Below are positions 8,114-16,981 of a stretch of DNA of 24,455 nucleotides, piece after piece (the first letter of the stretch is position 1; each line of letters starts with the position of its first letter). The position numbers and the translations under genes are program-made. Under the pieces are notes generated by a model. It saw only the letters and a program-made list of their open reading frames with translations, was not told the origin of the DNA and searched no databases. The stretch comes from JAYQPQ01 sp038145405 (lineage in GTDB: Bacteria > Pseudomonadota > Gammaproteobacteria > Pseudomonadales > GM7GCV1), in the NCBI GenBank assembly GCA_038145405.1, contig JAYQPQ010000026.1, forward strand, positions 1 through 24,455, read 5' to 3'.

Positions 8114-9453
8114 GGCAGCTCTCCTACGGCAGCCTGGAAGGCCAGGCCCCGCGCCACATAGTTATCGAACATATCCATGCTGGCGCACGCCGGTGAGAGC
8201 AGCACAATATCGCCCGATCGAGCCAGACTGGCCGCCACATCGACCGCGGCCTGCATGGACATGGCAAACAGCGGTTGCACTCCGGCCGGTGCTACAGCTG
8301 CCAGCTGGCGGGCATCCTTGCCGATCAGAATCAGGCCATGCAGGCTGTCGGCAAAAACCTCCGCCAGCGGGGCGAAGTCCTGCCCCTTGCCCAGGCCGCC
8401 GGCAATCAAAATGATATTGCGCTGGCTGGCCAGGCCTTTCAGGGCAGCAGCGCAGGCGCCGACATTGGTCGCCTTGGAATCGTCGACCCACTGCACGCCA
8501 ACTCGATCGCGCACCAGTTGGCAACGATGCGGTAGTCCCTCGAAGTTGCGCAGCACCTCAAGAATGGCTGGCGACCCGATGCCCAATGGTTCGGCAATGG
8601 CACAGGCAGCCAGTGCATTGCTCCAGTTGTGCCGGCCCACCAGGCTGAGTTCGGCGACCGGCAGGATGAGATCGCGCCCGCGCGCCAACCAATCCCGACC
8701 CTGGTGCCGGCGGATGCCAAAGTGGGCGAGGTCCGGCTCGTCCAGTCCGAAACTGACTTCGCGCTGACTGCTGGTGGCCATGGGCTGAGTCAGTGCATCG
8801 TCGCGATTCCACACCAGGCAATCAGCGCCCAGGTAGATGCGCTGCTTGGCGGCGTGGTATTCACGCATGCCGGCGTAGCGATCCAGGTGATCCTGTGACA
8901 GGTTGAGAATGCAGGCCACTTCAGCCTGCAGCGACTGCGTGCACTCCAGCTGAAAGCTGGACAGCTCAAGCACGTAAAGCTTGCGGTCTGCATCGAGCAG
9001 ATCGAGCGCTGGTGTGCCCAGGTTGCCGCCGACGCCGGGATGCAAACCTGCCGCTGCCGCCATCTCTCCCACCAGACGCGTGACCGTACTCTTGCCGTTG
9101 GAACCGGTGATGGCCGCAACCGGCGCGTCGGCAAGTCCGGCAAAAAGTTCGATGTCACCAACTACCTCGGCGCCGGCCTGGCGCGCCCGAACGATAGCGG
9201 GCGTTTCCAGCGCAAGGCCGGGGCTCAGCACAATTTCCGCGTAATGCTCGAGCTGCCAGCTATCGGCATTGCCCGTAACCATTTCAACGCCGGGAAAGTC
9301 GGTACGCAGACCATCCAGCCCAAGCGGCGCCGTGCGCGTGTCATACCAGTCAAAACGGATGCCGGCGCGCTGCCAGTGACGCGCAACAGACTGGCCGGTA
9401 ATGCCCATGCCTATCACTGCTCTGTCCCGATCTGTCGCAATGCGCTCAACCAT
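8110..9453 (-). CDS. murD: UDP-N-acetylmuramoylalanine--D-glutamate ligase (MurD)
   Basis: MurD adds D-glutamate to UDP-MurNAc-L-Ala. The N-terminal dinucleotide-like motif VIGMGITGQS is near residue 13, the ATP loop ITGSNGKST at about 115-123, LNLSQDHLDRY in the central domain, and the C-terminal domain carries WVDDSKATN and LLSPACASMDMFDN. I use the ATG at 9453-9451, which has AGG 5 nt upstream, giving 447 residues. A GTG at 9459, immediately after the mraY stop, would add two residues and cannot be excluded. It ends in an ATGA overlap with ftsW. Confidence 0.96.
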   Translation of the reverse strand: MVERIATDRDRAVIGMGITGQSVARHWQRAGIRFDWYDTRTAPLGLDGLRTDFPGVEMVTGNADSWQLEHYAEIVLSPGLALETPAIVRARQAGAEVVGDIELFAGLADAPVAAITGSNGKSTVTRLVGEMAAAAGLHPGVGGNLGTPALDLLDADRKLYVLELSSFQLECTQSLQAEVACILNLSQDHLDRYAGMREYHAAKQRIYLGADCLVWNRDDALTQPMATSSQREVSFGLDEPDLAHFGIRRHQGRDWLARGRDLILPVAELSLVGRHNWSNALAACAIAEPLGIGSPAILEVLRNFEGLPHRCQLVRDRVGVQWVDDSKATNVGACAAALKGLASQRNIILIAGGLGKGQDFAPLAEVFADSLHGLILIGKDARQLAAVAPAGVQPLFAMSMQAAVDVAASLARSGDIVLLSPACASMDMFDNYVARGLAFQAAVGELP

Positions 9454-9459
9454 GATCAC

Positions 9460-10542
9460 CTATCTGATCTTCAGGGTAGCCAGGCCAATCAGGACCAGCA
9501 TGATGGTGATAATCCAGAAGCGCACGATCACGCGCGGCTCCGGCCAGCCCTTGAGCTCGAAGTGATGGTGCAGCGGCGCCATGCGGAACACGCGGCGACC
9601 GGTCAGCTTGAACGAGGCCACCTGGATAATGACGGACACTGTTTCCATCACGAACACGCCGCCCATGATGAAGAACACGATCTCGTGGCGCGTGATCACG
9701 GCAATTACGCCCAGCGCAGCGCCCAGGGCCAGGGCGCCCACATCGCCCATAAAGACTTGCGCCGGATAGGTGTTAAACCAGAGAAAGCCAAGCCCAGCGC
9801 CGCCCAGGGCTGCACAGAAAACCACCAGTTCGCCCGTGCCCGGGATGAAGGGAATCTGCAGATAGCTGGAGAACTGGGCGTTGCCGACCAGATAGGCAAT
9901 GATGCCCAGCGCGCCGCCAATGGCGACCGAGGGCAGAATTGCCAGCCCATCGAGGCCATCGGTCAGATTGACCGCGTTGCTCGAGCCGACGATGACAAAG
10001 TAAGCCAGCACCAGGTAGAAGGGTCCCAGATCGAGGGCAAAATCCTTAAGGAAGGGCAGGAATAGCTGGGTCTCTGCTGGCACATCGGCCACCGCATAAA
10101 GATAGGCGGCGGCGGCAAGACCGAAAACCGACTGCCAGAAATACTTCCAGCGCGCCGACAGACCCTTGGGATTCTTGTGCACGACCTTGCGATAGTCATC
10201 GACAAAGCCGATCACGCCAAAGGCGGTGGTCACCACCAGCACCACCCACACATAGTGGCTGTCGAGGTCCGCCCACAGCAGGGTGCTGACAAAGACCGAA
10301 ACCAGAATAAGCGCCCCGCCCATGGTTGGCGTACCCGACTTCTGCAGATGTGAGCGCGGCCCGTCATCCCTTACCGACTGGCCGATCTGCATGTAGTTCA
10401 GCCGGCGAATCATGGGCGCGCCAAACACCATAGAAATGGTCAGCGCAGAGAGCACCCCGAGGATGGCCCGAAATGTCAGGTAGCCGAACAGATTGAATCC
10501 GGAATGAAATTGCGAGAGGTATTCAGTCAGCCAGAGAAGCAT
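9460..10542 (-). CDS. mraY: MraY, phospho-MurNAc-pentapeptide translocase
   Basis: MraY is the integral membrane enzyme that moves phospho-MurNAc-pentapeptide onto undecaprenyl phosphate, making lipid I. It has 360 residues, the family standard. Motifs are RDDGPRSHLQKSGTPTMGG near 60, the aspartate pair in GFVDDYRKV, NAVNLTDGLDGLA, the magnesium-site region FMGDVGALALG, and APLHHHFELKGW near residue 325. Multiple transmembrane helices cover the rest. The ATG has GGAGG 9 nt upstream, and its first 20 nt overlap the end of murF. All expected acidic residues are present. Confidence 0.98.
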   Translation of the reverse strand: MLLWLTEYLSQFHSGFNLFGYLTFRAILGVLSALTISMVFGAPMIRRLNYMQIGQSVRDDGPRSHLQKSGTPTMGGALILVSVFVSTLLWADLDSHYVWVVLVVTTAFGVIGFVDDYRKVVHKNPKGLSARWKYFWQSVFGLAAAAYLYAVADVPAETQLFLPFLKDFALDLGPFYLVLAYFVIVGSSNAVNLTDGLDGLAILPSVAIGGALGIIAYLVGNAQFSSYLQIPFIPGTGELVVFCAALGGAGLGFLWFNTYPAQVFMGDVGALALGAALGVIAVITRHEIVFFIMGGVFVMETVSVIIQVASFKLTGRRVFRMAPLHHHFELKGWPEPRVIVRFWIITIMLVLIGLATLKIR

Positions 10543-11905
10543 GTTGTCTTCCCTCCCCTTGGATAATTTGTTCTACGAGGCGATCCAGGCCAGCACTGCG
10601 CGAACCCTTGACCAGCCATACGTCGCCCTGGGCCATTTCGGTACGGGCAAATTCGGCGAGCTCGTCGATGTTGCTGAAATGTTGCGCGCCAGCGGCAAAG
10701 GCCACACAGGCGGCCGCCGCCAGATCGCCGACTCCCAGCAGAGCGCTGACGCCCCGCTCGCGCGCGAAGTGTCCAATTTCTGCGTGCATCTGCTCGGTGT
10801 CGGGTCCCAACTCGCCCATATTCCCCAGCACCAGCACGGAACGGCCGGGGAACTGGCGCATAGCGTCAATGGCGGCGCGCACCGAAACCGGGTTGGCGTT
10901 ATAGCTGTCGTCGAGCACCAGTGCGCCGTGTAATCCCGGCCGTGGCGTCAGACGACCCGGCACGGGCTGGACTGCCGCCAAACCCCTACCGATTGCGGCG
11001 AGCTCCAAGCCCAGTGCCAAACCGACGCCGGCAGCGGCCAGCGCGTTTTCCACATTGGCCCTACCCAGCAGGGGCAGGCACACCTCGACTTCGCCGCGCG
11101 CCGCGCAAATACGGAATCTGCTACTGGTCGGAGCGAGTTCGAGTGCTTCGCACCAAAGATCGGCGCCGCAATCGGCACGCATGGAAAAATGCAATTGATT
11201 GGCGCCGGCGATGGAGCAGAAATAATCCGCACCCTCGCTATCGAGATTGATAACCGCTATGCCCGCTGCGCCCAGGCTCTCGTAAATTTCGCCTTTGGCA
11301 CGGACGATATTGCCGCGACTGCCGAAGCGCTCCAGATGCGCGACACCGATGTTGTTAACCAGCGCCACGTCGGGCATCACCATGTCGGCCAGATAGCTTA
11401 TATCGCCGAGACGGGCGGCGCCCATTTCGATGACGGCATAGCGATGCTCGGGGGCCAGGCGCGCCAGTGTTAGCGGCACGCCCAGTTCATTATTCAGGTT
11501 GCCCTGGGTGGCCAGCACTGGGCCGCTGCCCGAGGCGATACTGGCTACAAGGGTTTTCACTGTGGTCTTGCCGGTGCTGCCGGTGATTCCCACCACGGCT
11601 GCCGCGCTGGCGCGACGCACTTCGCGTGCTATCTGGCCCAGGGCCAGCGTGGAGTTTTCGACGACCCATTGGGGCGTGGACAAGTGGCGCAGCGGGCGCT
11701 CCACAATGAGAGCGCCGGCGCCCGAGGCCACTGCCTGATCGGCAAACTGATGGCCGTCGACGCGCGTGCCACGAATGGCCACAAAGGCATCGTGCGCTTG
11801 CAGGGTGCGGCTGTCGATGGACAGACCGGAGAGCCGGAAATCCGGCATCATCAGGGTACCGCCGTGGGTCGCTGCGACCTCAGCCATACTGATATTCCCC
11901 ATCAT
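10523..11905 (-). CDS. murF: UDP-MurNAc-tripeptide--D-alanyl-D-alanine ligase (MurF)
   Basis: MurF completes the cytoplasmic precursor by adding D-Ala-D-Ala, the product of DdlB encoded in the same cluster. The protein has 460 residues. The UDP-binding region contains LSIDSRTLQ near the start, the ATP loop is GITGSTGKTT at about 108-117, and LDDSYNANPVSVRAAID is the conserved C-terminal ligase motif. Start: the ATG overlapping the murE stop as ATGA, with GGAG 9 nt upstream; a second ATG follows immediately, so the exact start is uncertain by one codon. It overlaps mraY by 20 nt. Confidence 0.97.
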   Translation of the reverse strand: MMGNISMAEVAATHGGTLMMPDFRLSGLSIDSRTLQAHDAFVAIRGTRVDGHQFADQAVASGAGALIVERPLRHLSTPQWVVENSTLALGQIAREVRRASAAAVVGITGSTGKTTVKTLVASIASGSGPVLATQGNLNNELGVPLTLARLAPEHRYAVIEMGAARLGDISYLADMVMPDVALVNNIGVAHLERFGSRGNIVRAKGEIYESLGAAGIAVINLDSEGADYFCSIAGANQLHFSMRADCGADLWCEALELAPTSSRFRICAARGEVEVCLPLLGRANVENALAAAGVGLALGLELAAIGRGLAAVQPVPGRLTPRPGLHGALVLDDSYNANPVSVRAAIDAMRQFPGRSVLVLGNMGELGPDTEQMHAEIGHFARERGVSALLGVGDLAAAACVAFAAGAQHFSNIDELAEFARTEMAQGDVWLVKGSRSAGLDRLVEQIIQGEGRQHASLAD

Positions 11906-13410
11906 GAGCGCCCACTCCGACGGCGGGCCAGGGCTTGCTCCGCAATGTCCTGATCCGAGAACGGCAGACGCTGATTGCCGATCTGCTGATAACGCTCGTG
12001 CCCCTTACCGAGAATCACCACCACATCGCCTGGTGCCGCCGCTGTGATGGCGCGACTAATGGCTTCGGCGCGGTCGGCAATGCGGTGCGCAACAAAGTCA
12101 GCAGGCAAGCCGGCAGCCATGTCGTCGATGATGCGCACAGGGTCTTCGCTGCGAGGATTGTCACTGGTGAGCACCAGGGAATCGGCATGGCGGCAGGCGG
12201 CAGCAGTCATCTGCGGACGCTTGCTGCGATCGCGATCGCCGCCGGCACCCAATACACAGTGCATGCGCCCCGACTTTTGCCGGGCAACGGCTTGCAGCAC
12301 CTGGGCAATGGCATCTGGCGTGTGGGCGAAATCAACCAGCACGCGAATGTCATCGGCAGCCGATGCCACCGCTTGCAAACGGCCAGGCACCGGGCCGAGC
12401 TGAGTCACAGCCGCACTTATGGCACTGAGATCCAGCCCCTTGATGCCAGCGGCTCCCACCACTGCCAGCAAATTGGCCAGGTTGAAGTCGCCAACGATGT
12501 GTGGATTGATCAGATCGAGCTCACCCCAGGGCGTCGCCACCCGAGCAGTGATACCTGGCTGGTCGATGCGATCTGCCACGCGAATATCGGCGTCGCCGGC
12601 GACCACGCCATAGGTCAGCACTTCGATCCCTGGCTGCAGATCGCTCGCCAACTGGCGACCAAAGGCATCATCGGTATTGATCAGTGCATGCGCTAGGTCA
12701 GGCATGTCGAACAAGCGGCGTTTGGCGGCGCCGTAGGCTGCCATATCGGCGTGGTAATCCAGGTGGTCCTGACTCAGGTTGGTAAAAATTGCCACATCAA
12801 AAGAGACGCGACTAACCCGATGCTGATCCAACGCGTGGGAGGACACCTCCATAGCCAGGGCTTCGATTCCTTCCTCGTGCAATTTGGCCAACTGGCGCTG
12901 CAGACTGACGGCGTCGCCAGTGGTCAGACCGCCGGGCAGCTCGCGGATGTCGCTGCCCCGGGCAATCCCCAGGGTGCCAAGCGATGCACTGGCCAGGCCA
13001 CAGGCAGCGAGCAGCTGCTGCATCCACCAGGCAATCGAGGTCTTGCCATTGGTTCCGGTGATACCGGCAATCCACATCAGCCGGGAGGGATCGCCGAAAA
13101 ACTGACTGGCCAGCTGGCCCAGGTTGGCAGCCAAATGCTCGACCGGAACCAGAGGAACATCGCCGCGCCAGCGGGTTTCCTGAGCGGCAACGCTCTCCAC
13201 AAGCACGGCCCGGGCACCGCGCTGCAGTGCCTGATCAATAAAGTTGCGCCCATCGGACTGACGGCCGGGAATGGCGACAAAGAGACTGCCTGGGCTGACT
13301 TCGCGACTATCCAGCACCAGATCGGATAGCACGATATCCAGCCCCGTCTGCGACGGCAGAGCCAGCCCGGCGAGTAGTGCATTCAAACGCGGAGCGGTCG
13401 CCGTCATCAT
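11902..13410 (-). CDS. murE: UDP-MurNAc-L-Ala-D-Glu--meso-diaminopimelate ligase (MurE)
   Basis: MurE adds the third amino acid of the stem peptide. The 502-residue protein has the N-terminal motif LVLDSREVSPGSLFVA, the ATP loop GITGTNGKTS at about 117-125, LSQDHLDYH, and the C-terminal specificity motif DNPR (in LTSDNPRSEDP, near residue 415). DNPR marks enzymes that use meso-diaminopimelate rather than lysine, so the wall is inferred to be the usual Gram-negative A1-gamma type. The start overlaps the ftsI stop as ATGA, and a second ATG is the next codon. Length is typical. Confidence 0.97.
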   Translation of the reverse strand: MMTATAPRLNALLAGLALPSQTGLDIVLSDLVLDSREVSPGSLFVAIPGRQSDGRNFIDQALQRGARAVLVESVAAQETRWRGDVPLVPVEHLAANLGQLASQFFGDPSRLMWIAGITGTNGKTSIAWWMQQLLAACGLASASLGTLGIARGSDIRELPGGLTTGDAVSLQRQLAKLHEEGIEALAMEVSSHALDQHRVSRVSFDVAIFTNLSQDHLDYHADMAAYGAAKRRLFDMPDLAHALINTDDAFGRQLASDLQPGIEVLTYGVVAGDADIRVADRIDQPGITARVATPWGELDLINPHIVGDFNLANLLAVVGAAGIKGLDLSAISAAVTQLGPVPGRLQAVASAADDIRVLVDFAHTPDAIAQVLQAVARQKSGRMHCVLGAGGDRDRSKRPQMTAAACRHADSLVLTSDNPRSEDPVRIIDDMAAGLPADFVAHRIADRAEAISRAITAAAPGDVVVILGKGHERYQQIGNQRLPFSDQDIAEQALARRRSGRS

Positions 13411-15125
13411 GGGACCACACCCTGCGCCGCCAGCAGGGCTGGGGAGGTATCTGTGGGCACGCCCAGCAGGCGCAAGGCCTCGCCAGCAATGCGTCCGAAA
13501 ACCGGTGCCGCCACCAGACCACCCGAATAATCATCGCTTTGTGGATCGCTCACCATTACTACGATGGCTACCTGGGGATCGTCCGCCGGCGCCAAGCCGG
13601 CAAAAATTGCTGAGTAGCGATGCTCTTCGTAGCCGGCACTACCCACCATGTGCACGGTGCCGGTCTTGCCTCCGACCCGATATCCCGCCACCGCAGCCCG
13701 GGTTCCCGTGCCATGGACCACCACTTCTTCCAGCATGGCGCGTATTTCGGCCACCTGAGCGGCGTCAGCCATGCGACTCTGCTCGACGCGCGGTGCATCC
13801 AGAAAAATGCGTGGCTGCACGCGCAGCCCGCCGCTGCCGAGGGTGGCATAGGACTGTGCCAGCTGCAGCGCCGTGACCGAAAGGCCATAACCGTAACCCA
13901 GTGCGGCCTGCTCAATCGGGCGCCATTCATAACGCTGCGGCAGCGTACCGGCGACTTCCCCCGGCAGACCCGTTCCCGGTAGATCGCCCATTCCGGCACG
14001 CATCAGCGTGTTGTGCATGCGCTCCGGGTCCAGTTGCAGCGAAATCAGGGTAGTACCTACCTGACTCGACTTGGCCAGCACCTGGGTGAGCGTCAGAGCA
14101 CCGTAGTTCACCGGGTCGGCAATCACCTTGCCACTCACCACGACGCGACCTGGGCTGCTGTTGATAAGGGTGTCCGGCGCAAAGCGGCCACTTTCCAGTG
14201 CGGTCAGCATGGTAAAGGGTTTGGCGGTGGAGCCCGGCTCGAAAATGTCGGCAATCGCTCGGTTGCGCACGGCATCTGCGGTCAGATTGCGACGCGAGTT
14301 CGGATTAAAGGATGGCTGATTAACCATGGCCAGAATATCGCCACTGTGCACATCCATGATGACCACGCTGCCGCTGTGAGCGCTGTGCGCTGTGACCGCG
14401 CTCTTCAATTCGCGATAGGCGAGAAATTGCAGGCGGGAGTCCAGCGTCAGCCAGACGTCCTGGCCGGGCTCGGCGGCCTGCAGGATCTGCGCCGACTCCA
14501 CCACCCGACCTTGAAGATCGCGCACTACGCGCTGCGCTCCCGGTGTGCCCGCGAGCCATTGATCAAAGCCCAGTTCGACGCCCTCCAGACCGCGATCGTC
14601 AATATCCGTAATGCCGATCACCTGGGCTGCCACTTCAGCCGCCGGGTAATAACGCCGATATTCCTGCATGGTGTAAATGCCGGCTGCGGCATAGGGGCGC
14701 AGTGCCGCTTCGATATCCGGCTGCAGTCCGCGACGCAGGTAGACGAAGCGTTTGCTCGGCTCGGCGTAAATGCGCTCGCGCAAACTGTCTGCGGTCATCT
14801 CCAGCAGGTTGCCAAGACTGGCCAGCTGTTGATCGTTGAGTCTCACTTCCTGAGGGTCGGCCCACACCGACACCACCGGCGTGCTCACTGCCAGAGGCTT
14901 GCCATTGCGGTCGAGAATCATGCCGCGCGACGCCGGTAAGACCAGCTCGCGCACGGTACGGGCTTCGCCTTGACGCTGCAGAAACTGATAGCCGCGTTCG
15001 TAATCGGGCACCACCTGCAACATGGCGATGCGGACCATGAGCGCAACACCCACCAGGGCCATGCCACCACCGACCAGCGCCAGGCGCCAGGCACGAATCT
15101 GGAAAGGTTGAACGGGGCGCTTCAC
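13407..15125 (-). CDS. ftsI: FtsI (PBP3), septal peptidoglycan transpeptidase
   Basis: FtsI is the class B penicillin-binding protein that cross-links septal peptidoglycan with FtsW. The 572 residues contain a short cytoplasmic tail, one transmembrane helix at about 15-37, a pedestal domain beginning near R-G-x-I-x-D-R-N, and the transpeptidase domain. The active serine lies in STAK (S299, K302) and the third motif is KTGT (K487). The second motif, normally SxN (SSN in E. coli PBP3), reads S353-S354-Q355 from an unambiguous CAG codon, so the asparagine is replaced by glutamine. The start is GTG, forming a GTGA overlap with the ftsL stop. The ORF is otherwise intact and of normal length, so it is presumed functional. 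Confidence 0.96.
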   Translation of the reverse strand: MKRPVQPFQIRAWRLALVGGGMALVGVALMVRIAMLQVVPDYERGYQFLQRQGEARTVRELVLPASRGMILDRNGKPLAVSTPVVSVWADPQEVRLNDQQLASLGNLLEMTADSLRERIYAEPSKRFVYLRRGLQPDIEAALRPYAAAGIYTMQEYRRYYPAAEVAAQVIGITDIDDRGLEGVELGFDQWLAGTPGAQRVVRDLQGRVVESAQILQAAEPGQDVWLTLDSRLQFLAYRELKSAVTAHSAHSGSVVIMDVHSGDILAMVNQPSFNPNSRRNLTADAVRNRAIADIFEPGSTAKPFTMLTALESGRFAPDTLINSSPGRVVVSGKVIADPVNYGALTLTQVLAKSSQVGTTLISLQLDPERMHNTLMRAGMGDLPGTGLPGEVAGTLPQRYEWRPIEQAALGYGYGLSVTALQLAQSYATLGSGGLRVQPRIFLDAPRVEQSRMADAAQVAEIRAMLEEVVVHGTGTRAAVAGYRVGGKTGTVHMVGSAGYEEHRYSAIFAGLAPADDPQVAIVVMVSDPQSDDYSGGLVAAPVFGRIAGEALRLLGVPTDTSPALLAAQGVVP

Positions 15126-15397
15126 CGGCCCACCACGCGTATTTCGTTCGGCAGGGGGCGCCGCATGCCAAGTTCCTGCTGAGCCCTCTCCTCAACCCGC
15201 GCATGCGCTGCCAGAGCACTTTCTTCCAGCAGCAACCGGCCCCAGTCCACCTGCAGCTGCTGCTCTTCGACGCGCAACTGCATCAACTGATCCGCCAGGA
15301 TGCGGCACTCGAAGCTGACCATGATTACGGCGATCGAGCACACCAGACTGAGCACCCAGCCGGACCCGATCAGCAAGCTGAAGTGCACCGGCTTCAT
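15122..15397 (-). CDS. ftsL: FtsL, small bitopic divisome protein
   Basis: FtsL forms a periplasmic coiled coil with FtsB, binds FtsQ and activates FtsW-FtsI. The 91-residue protein has a single transmembrane helix at about 8-28, then a heptad-like coiled coil rich in Leu, Glu and Gln (LADQLMQLRVEEQQLQVDWG), followed by LGMRRPLPNEIRVV, which resembles the conserved FtsL tail. Sequence is poorly conserved in this family, so the call rests on size, topology and position between rsmH and ftsI. Its ATG overlaps the rsmH stop and its stop overlaps the ftsI GTG. An AAGG lies just upstream. Confidence 0.93.
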   Translation of the reverse strand: MKPVHFSLLIGSGWVLSLVCSIAVIMVSFECRILADQLMQLRVEEQQLQVDWGRLLLEESALAAHARVEERAQQELGMRRPLPNEIRVVGR

Positions 15398-16341
15398 GCA
15401 ACCTTCTCTGCCACGCGCATGATGGCACTGCGAGCCCGGGGATTTGCTGCCGTCTCAGCCGCTGAAGGCTTAATCGGTTTGCCCACCAAGCGCAGACGCA
15501 CCGGGCCGCCCGCGGACACCAAGGGAATCTCCTTGGGCAGCGCGGCGGTCCGGCTGGCGTCGCGCATAAAATTCTTGACGATGCGATCCTCCAGCGAGTG
15601 GAAGCTGATCACCACCAGGCGACCCCCGGGGGCCAGCAGATCCAGTACCTCGGCCAGCAGTGCCCGCAGTTCGGACAGCTCGCTATTAACATGCAGCCGG
15701 ATGGCTTGAAAGGTGCGGGTGGCGGGATGCTTACCCTGGTCATAGGCCGGCACGGCGGTTTTCACCAGGTCTGCCAGCTGCGTAGTTGTTTGCAGCGGCG
15801 ACTCGACGCGCGCGGCTACGACAGCGCGTGCTATGCGGCGGGCGAGGCGCTCTTCACCCAACTGAAAGATCACGTCGGCTATTTCTGTTTCCGGTGCGCT
15901 GTTGAGCCACTGCGCGGCAGACGGGCCAGTCGCCGGGTTCATGCGCATGTCGAGGGGGCCTTCGCGCATGAAGCTGAAGCCCCTGCTTGCCTCGTCCAAC
16001 TGCGGCGAAGAAACCCCGAGATCCAGCAAGACCCCATTGAGATCTCCAACCATTGCACGCTGCACCATGACACTCTTCAGCTGAGAAAATTCTGCATGAA
16101 CCAGTTCGATTTGCGTCGCTTGTGCAAACCGCTGACGTCCAAACTCAATGGCCACCGGATCGCGATCTATGGCTACCAGCCGCCCTGCACCCAAACGACG
16201 CAGAATTTCGGCACTGTGCCCGCCACGACCGAAGGTGGCATCGACATAGCTGCCGTCTATGTCCTGTACCAATGCATCAACGGCCTCCGTGAGCAGCACC
16301 GCTTGGTGAGGGCTGCCGGCGTCGCCTTGCTGAGCCTTCAT
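15394..16341 (-). CDS. rsmH: RsmH, 16S rRNA (cytosine-1402-N4)-methyltransferase
   Basis: RsmH (MraW) places the N4 methyl on C1402 in the ribosomal P site; RsmI, encoded 1.1 kb upstream, adds the 2'-O-methyl to the same nucleotide. The 315-residue protein has HQAVLLTEAVDAL at the start, the SAM-binding loop DATFGRGGHSAEIL near 38-51, VAIDRDPVA, LLDLGVSSPQLDEASRGFSF near 125, and the catalytic region VISFHSLEDRIVKNFM near 260. The start is the ATG 5 nt after the mraZ stop; no clear Shine-Dalgarno is visible, so coupling to mraZ translation is likely. It ends in an ATGA overlap with ftsL. Confidence 0.97.
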   Translation of the reverse strand: MKAQQGDAGSPHQAVLLTEAVDALVQDIDGSYVDATFGRGGHSAEILRRLGAGRLVAIDRDPVAIEFGRQRFAQATQIELVHAEFSQLKSVMVQRAMVGDLNGVLLDLGVSSPQLDEASRGFSFMREGPLDMRMNPATGPSAAQWLNSAPETEIADVIFQLGEERLARRIARAVVAARVESPLQTTTQLADLVKTAVPAYDQGKHPATRTFQAIRLHVNSELSELRALLAEVLDLLAPGGRLVVISFHSLEDRIVKNFMRDASRTAALPKEIPLVSAGGPVRLRLVGKPIKPSAAETAANPRARSAIMRVAEKVA

Positions 16342-16346
16342 GCGAA

Positions 16347-16802
16347 CTAGAAGGCCAGCGACTGCATCTCTGCCGGCAGGCCATCCAGGCCGTCAGACAT
16401 CGACAGCATCTCGTCAAAGCGCTTGGCCCAGAGAGCCTCGCTCCACAATTCGATTTTTTGTCCCTGACCCAGAATCACCAGCGCCTTGTCCAGCTGGGCG
16501 TATTCGCGCAGCTTGGGCGGAATGAGGATGCGCCCATTGGCGTCCAGCTCCAGATCGAAGGCATAGCCGATGAACAGTTGCTTGAGTCGTCGCGCCTGGG
16601 GATTGAGTGAGGGCAGCGCCTCGATGCGTGACTGGATTTCCTCCCACTGACTTAGGGGATAAAGCACCAGATTGGCTGCATTGGGATCAATGGTAATCAC
16701 CACCTGACCGGCGCTTTGCGCAAGCAGGGCTTCCCGAAACCTTGCCGGGATGGCCAGACGCCCCTTGGCGTCCATGTTGACGGTATGGATTCCCCTGAAC
16801 AT
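16347..16802 (-). CDS. mraZ: MraZ, transcriptional regulator of the dcw cluster
   Basis: MraZ is a ring-forming DNA-binding protein of the AbrB/SpoVT type that binds TGGG repeats upstream of its own gene and represses dcw transcription in E. coli. The 151 residues contain two copies of the family's DxxGR motif: DAKGRLAIPARFR near residue 11 and DANGRILIPPKLRE near 87. It is the first gene of the cluster. A sigma70-like promoter and a ladder of TGG-type repeats lie within 90 nt upstream, which supports autoregulation. No strong Shine-Dalgarno precedes the ATG; the nearest purine run, GGGAG, is about 18 nt away and forms part of the operator ladder. Confidence 0.97.
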   Translation of the reverse strand: MFRGIHTVNMDAKGRLAIPARFREALLAQSAGQVVITIDPNAANLVLYPLSQWEEIQSRIEALPSLNPQARRLKQLFIGYAFDLELDANGRILIPPKLREYAQLDKALVILGQGQKIELWSEALWAKRFDEMLSMSDGLDGLPAEMQSLAF

Positions 16803-16821
16803 CTTGATTTAGCGAGTTGCT

Positions 16822-16865
16822 CCCACTACTCCCCACTTTTTCCCATTAGTTACCACTGGGTGCCA
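16822..16865 (-). promoter_or_regulatory. MraZ operator: TGG(G) boxes at exact 10-bp spacing
   Basis: On the minus strand three perfect TGGG boxes (plus-strand CCCA at 16822, 16832 and 16842) are followed upstream in the same register by TGGT (16852) and TGGC (16862). That gives five units with a strict 10-bp period, one helical turn. E. coli MraZ is known to bind three TGGG repeats spaced by about 10 bp, so this is very likely its operator. The ladder begins at the -10 element and runs to about 20 nt before the mraZ ATG, so bound MraZ would cover the transcription start. Confidence 0.85.
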
Positions 16866-16892
16866 CTATAGGCTCGCCGCATGCCAAGTCAA
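16865..16892 (-). promoter_or_regulatory. Main dcw promoter (Pmra), sigma70-like
   Basis: The minus strand reads TTGACT (16892-16887), a 16-nt spacer, then TATAGT (16870-16865). Both hexamers match the sigma70 consensus well. Transcription would start near 16858, inside the MraZ box ladder and about 55 nt before mraZ. This is the only strong promoter I see for the 16-kb cluster. Confidence 0.75.
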
Positions 16893-16981
16893 GCGCCCAA
16901 AAGGGGTAAAAAATCTATAGAGAGCAGTAACTTATAAAAGGCTATGAGAGTGGGGCAAACAGCCAGCAAGGGAGGCTGACG

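Noticed and set aside
9040..10065. Plus-strand open frame of 341 codons opposite murD and mraY
   Set aside because: His/Gln/Asp-rich mirror of hydrophobic membrane-protein codons, with no domain or ribosome site; a known artefact pattern.
14013..14939. Plus-strand open frame of 308 codons opposite ftsI
   Set aside because: Antisense to an intact ftsI with no family resemblance.
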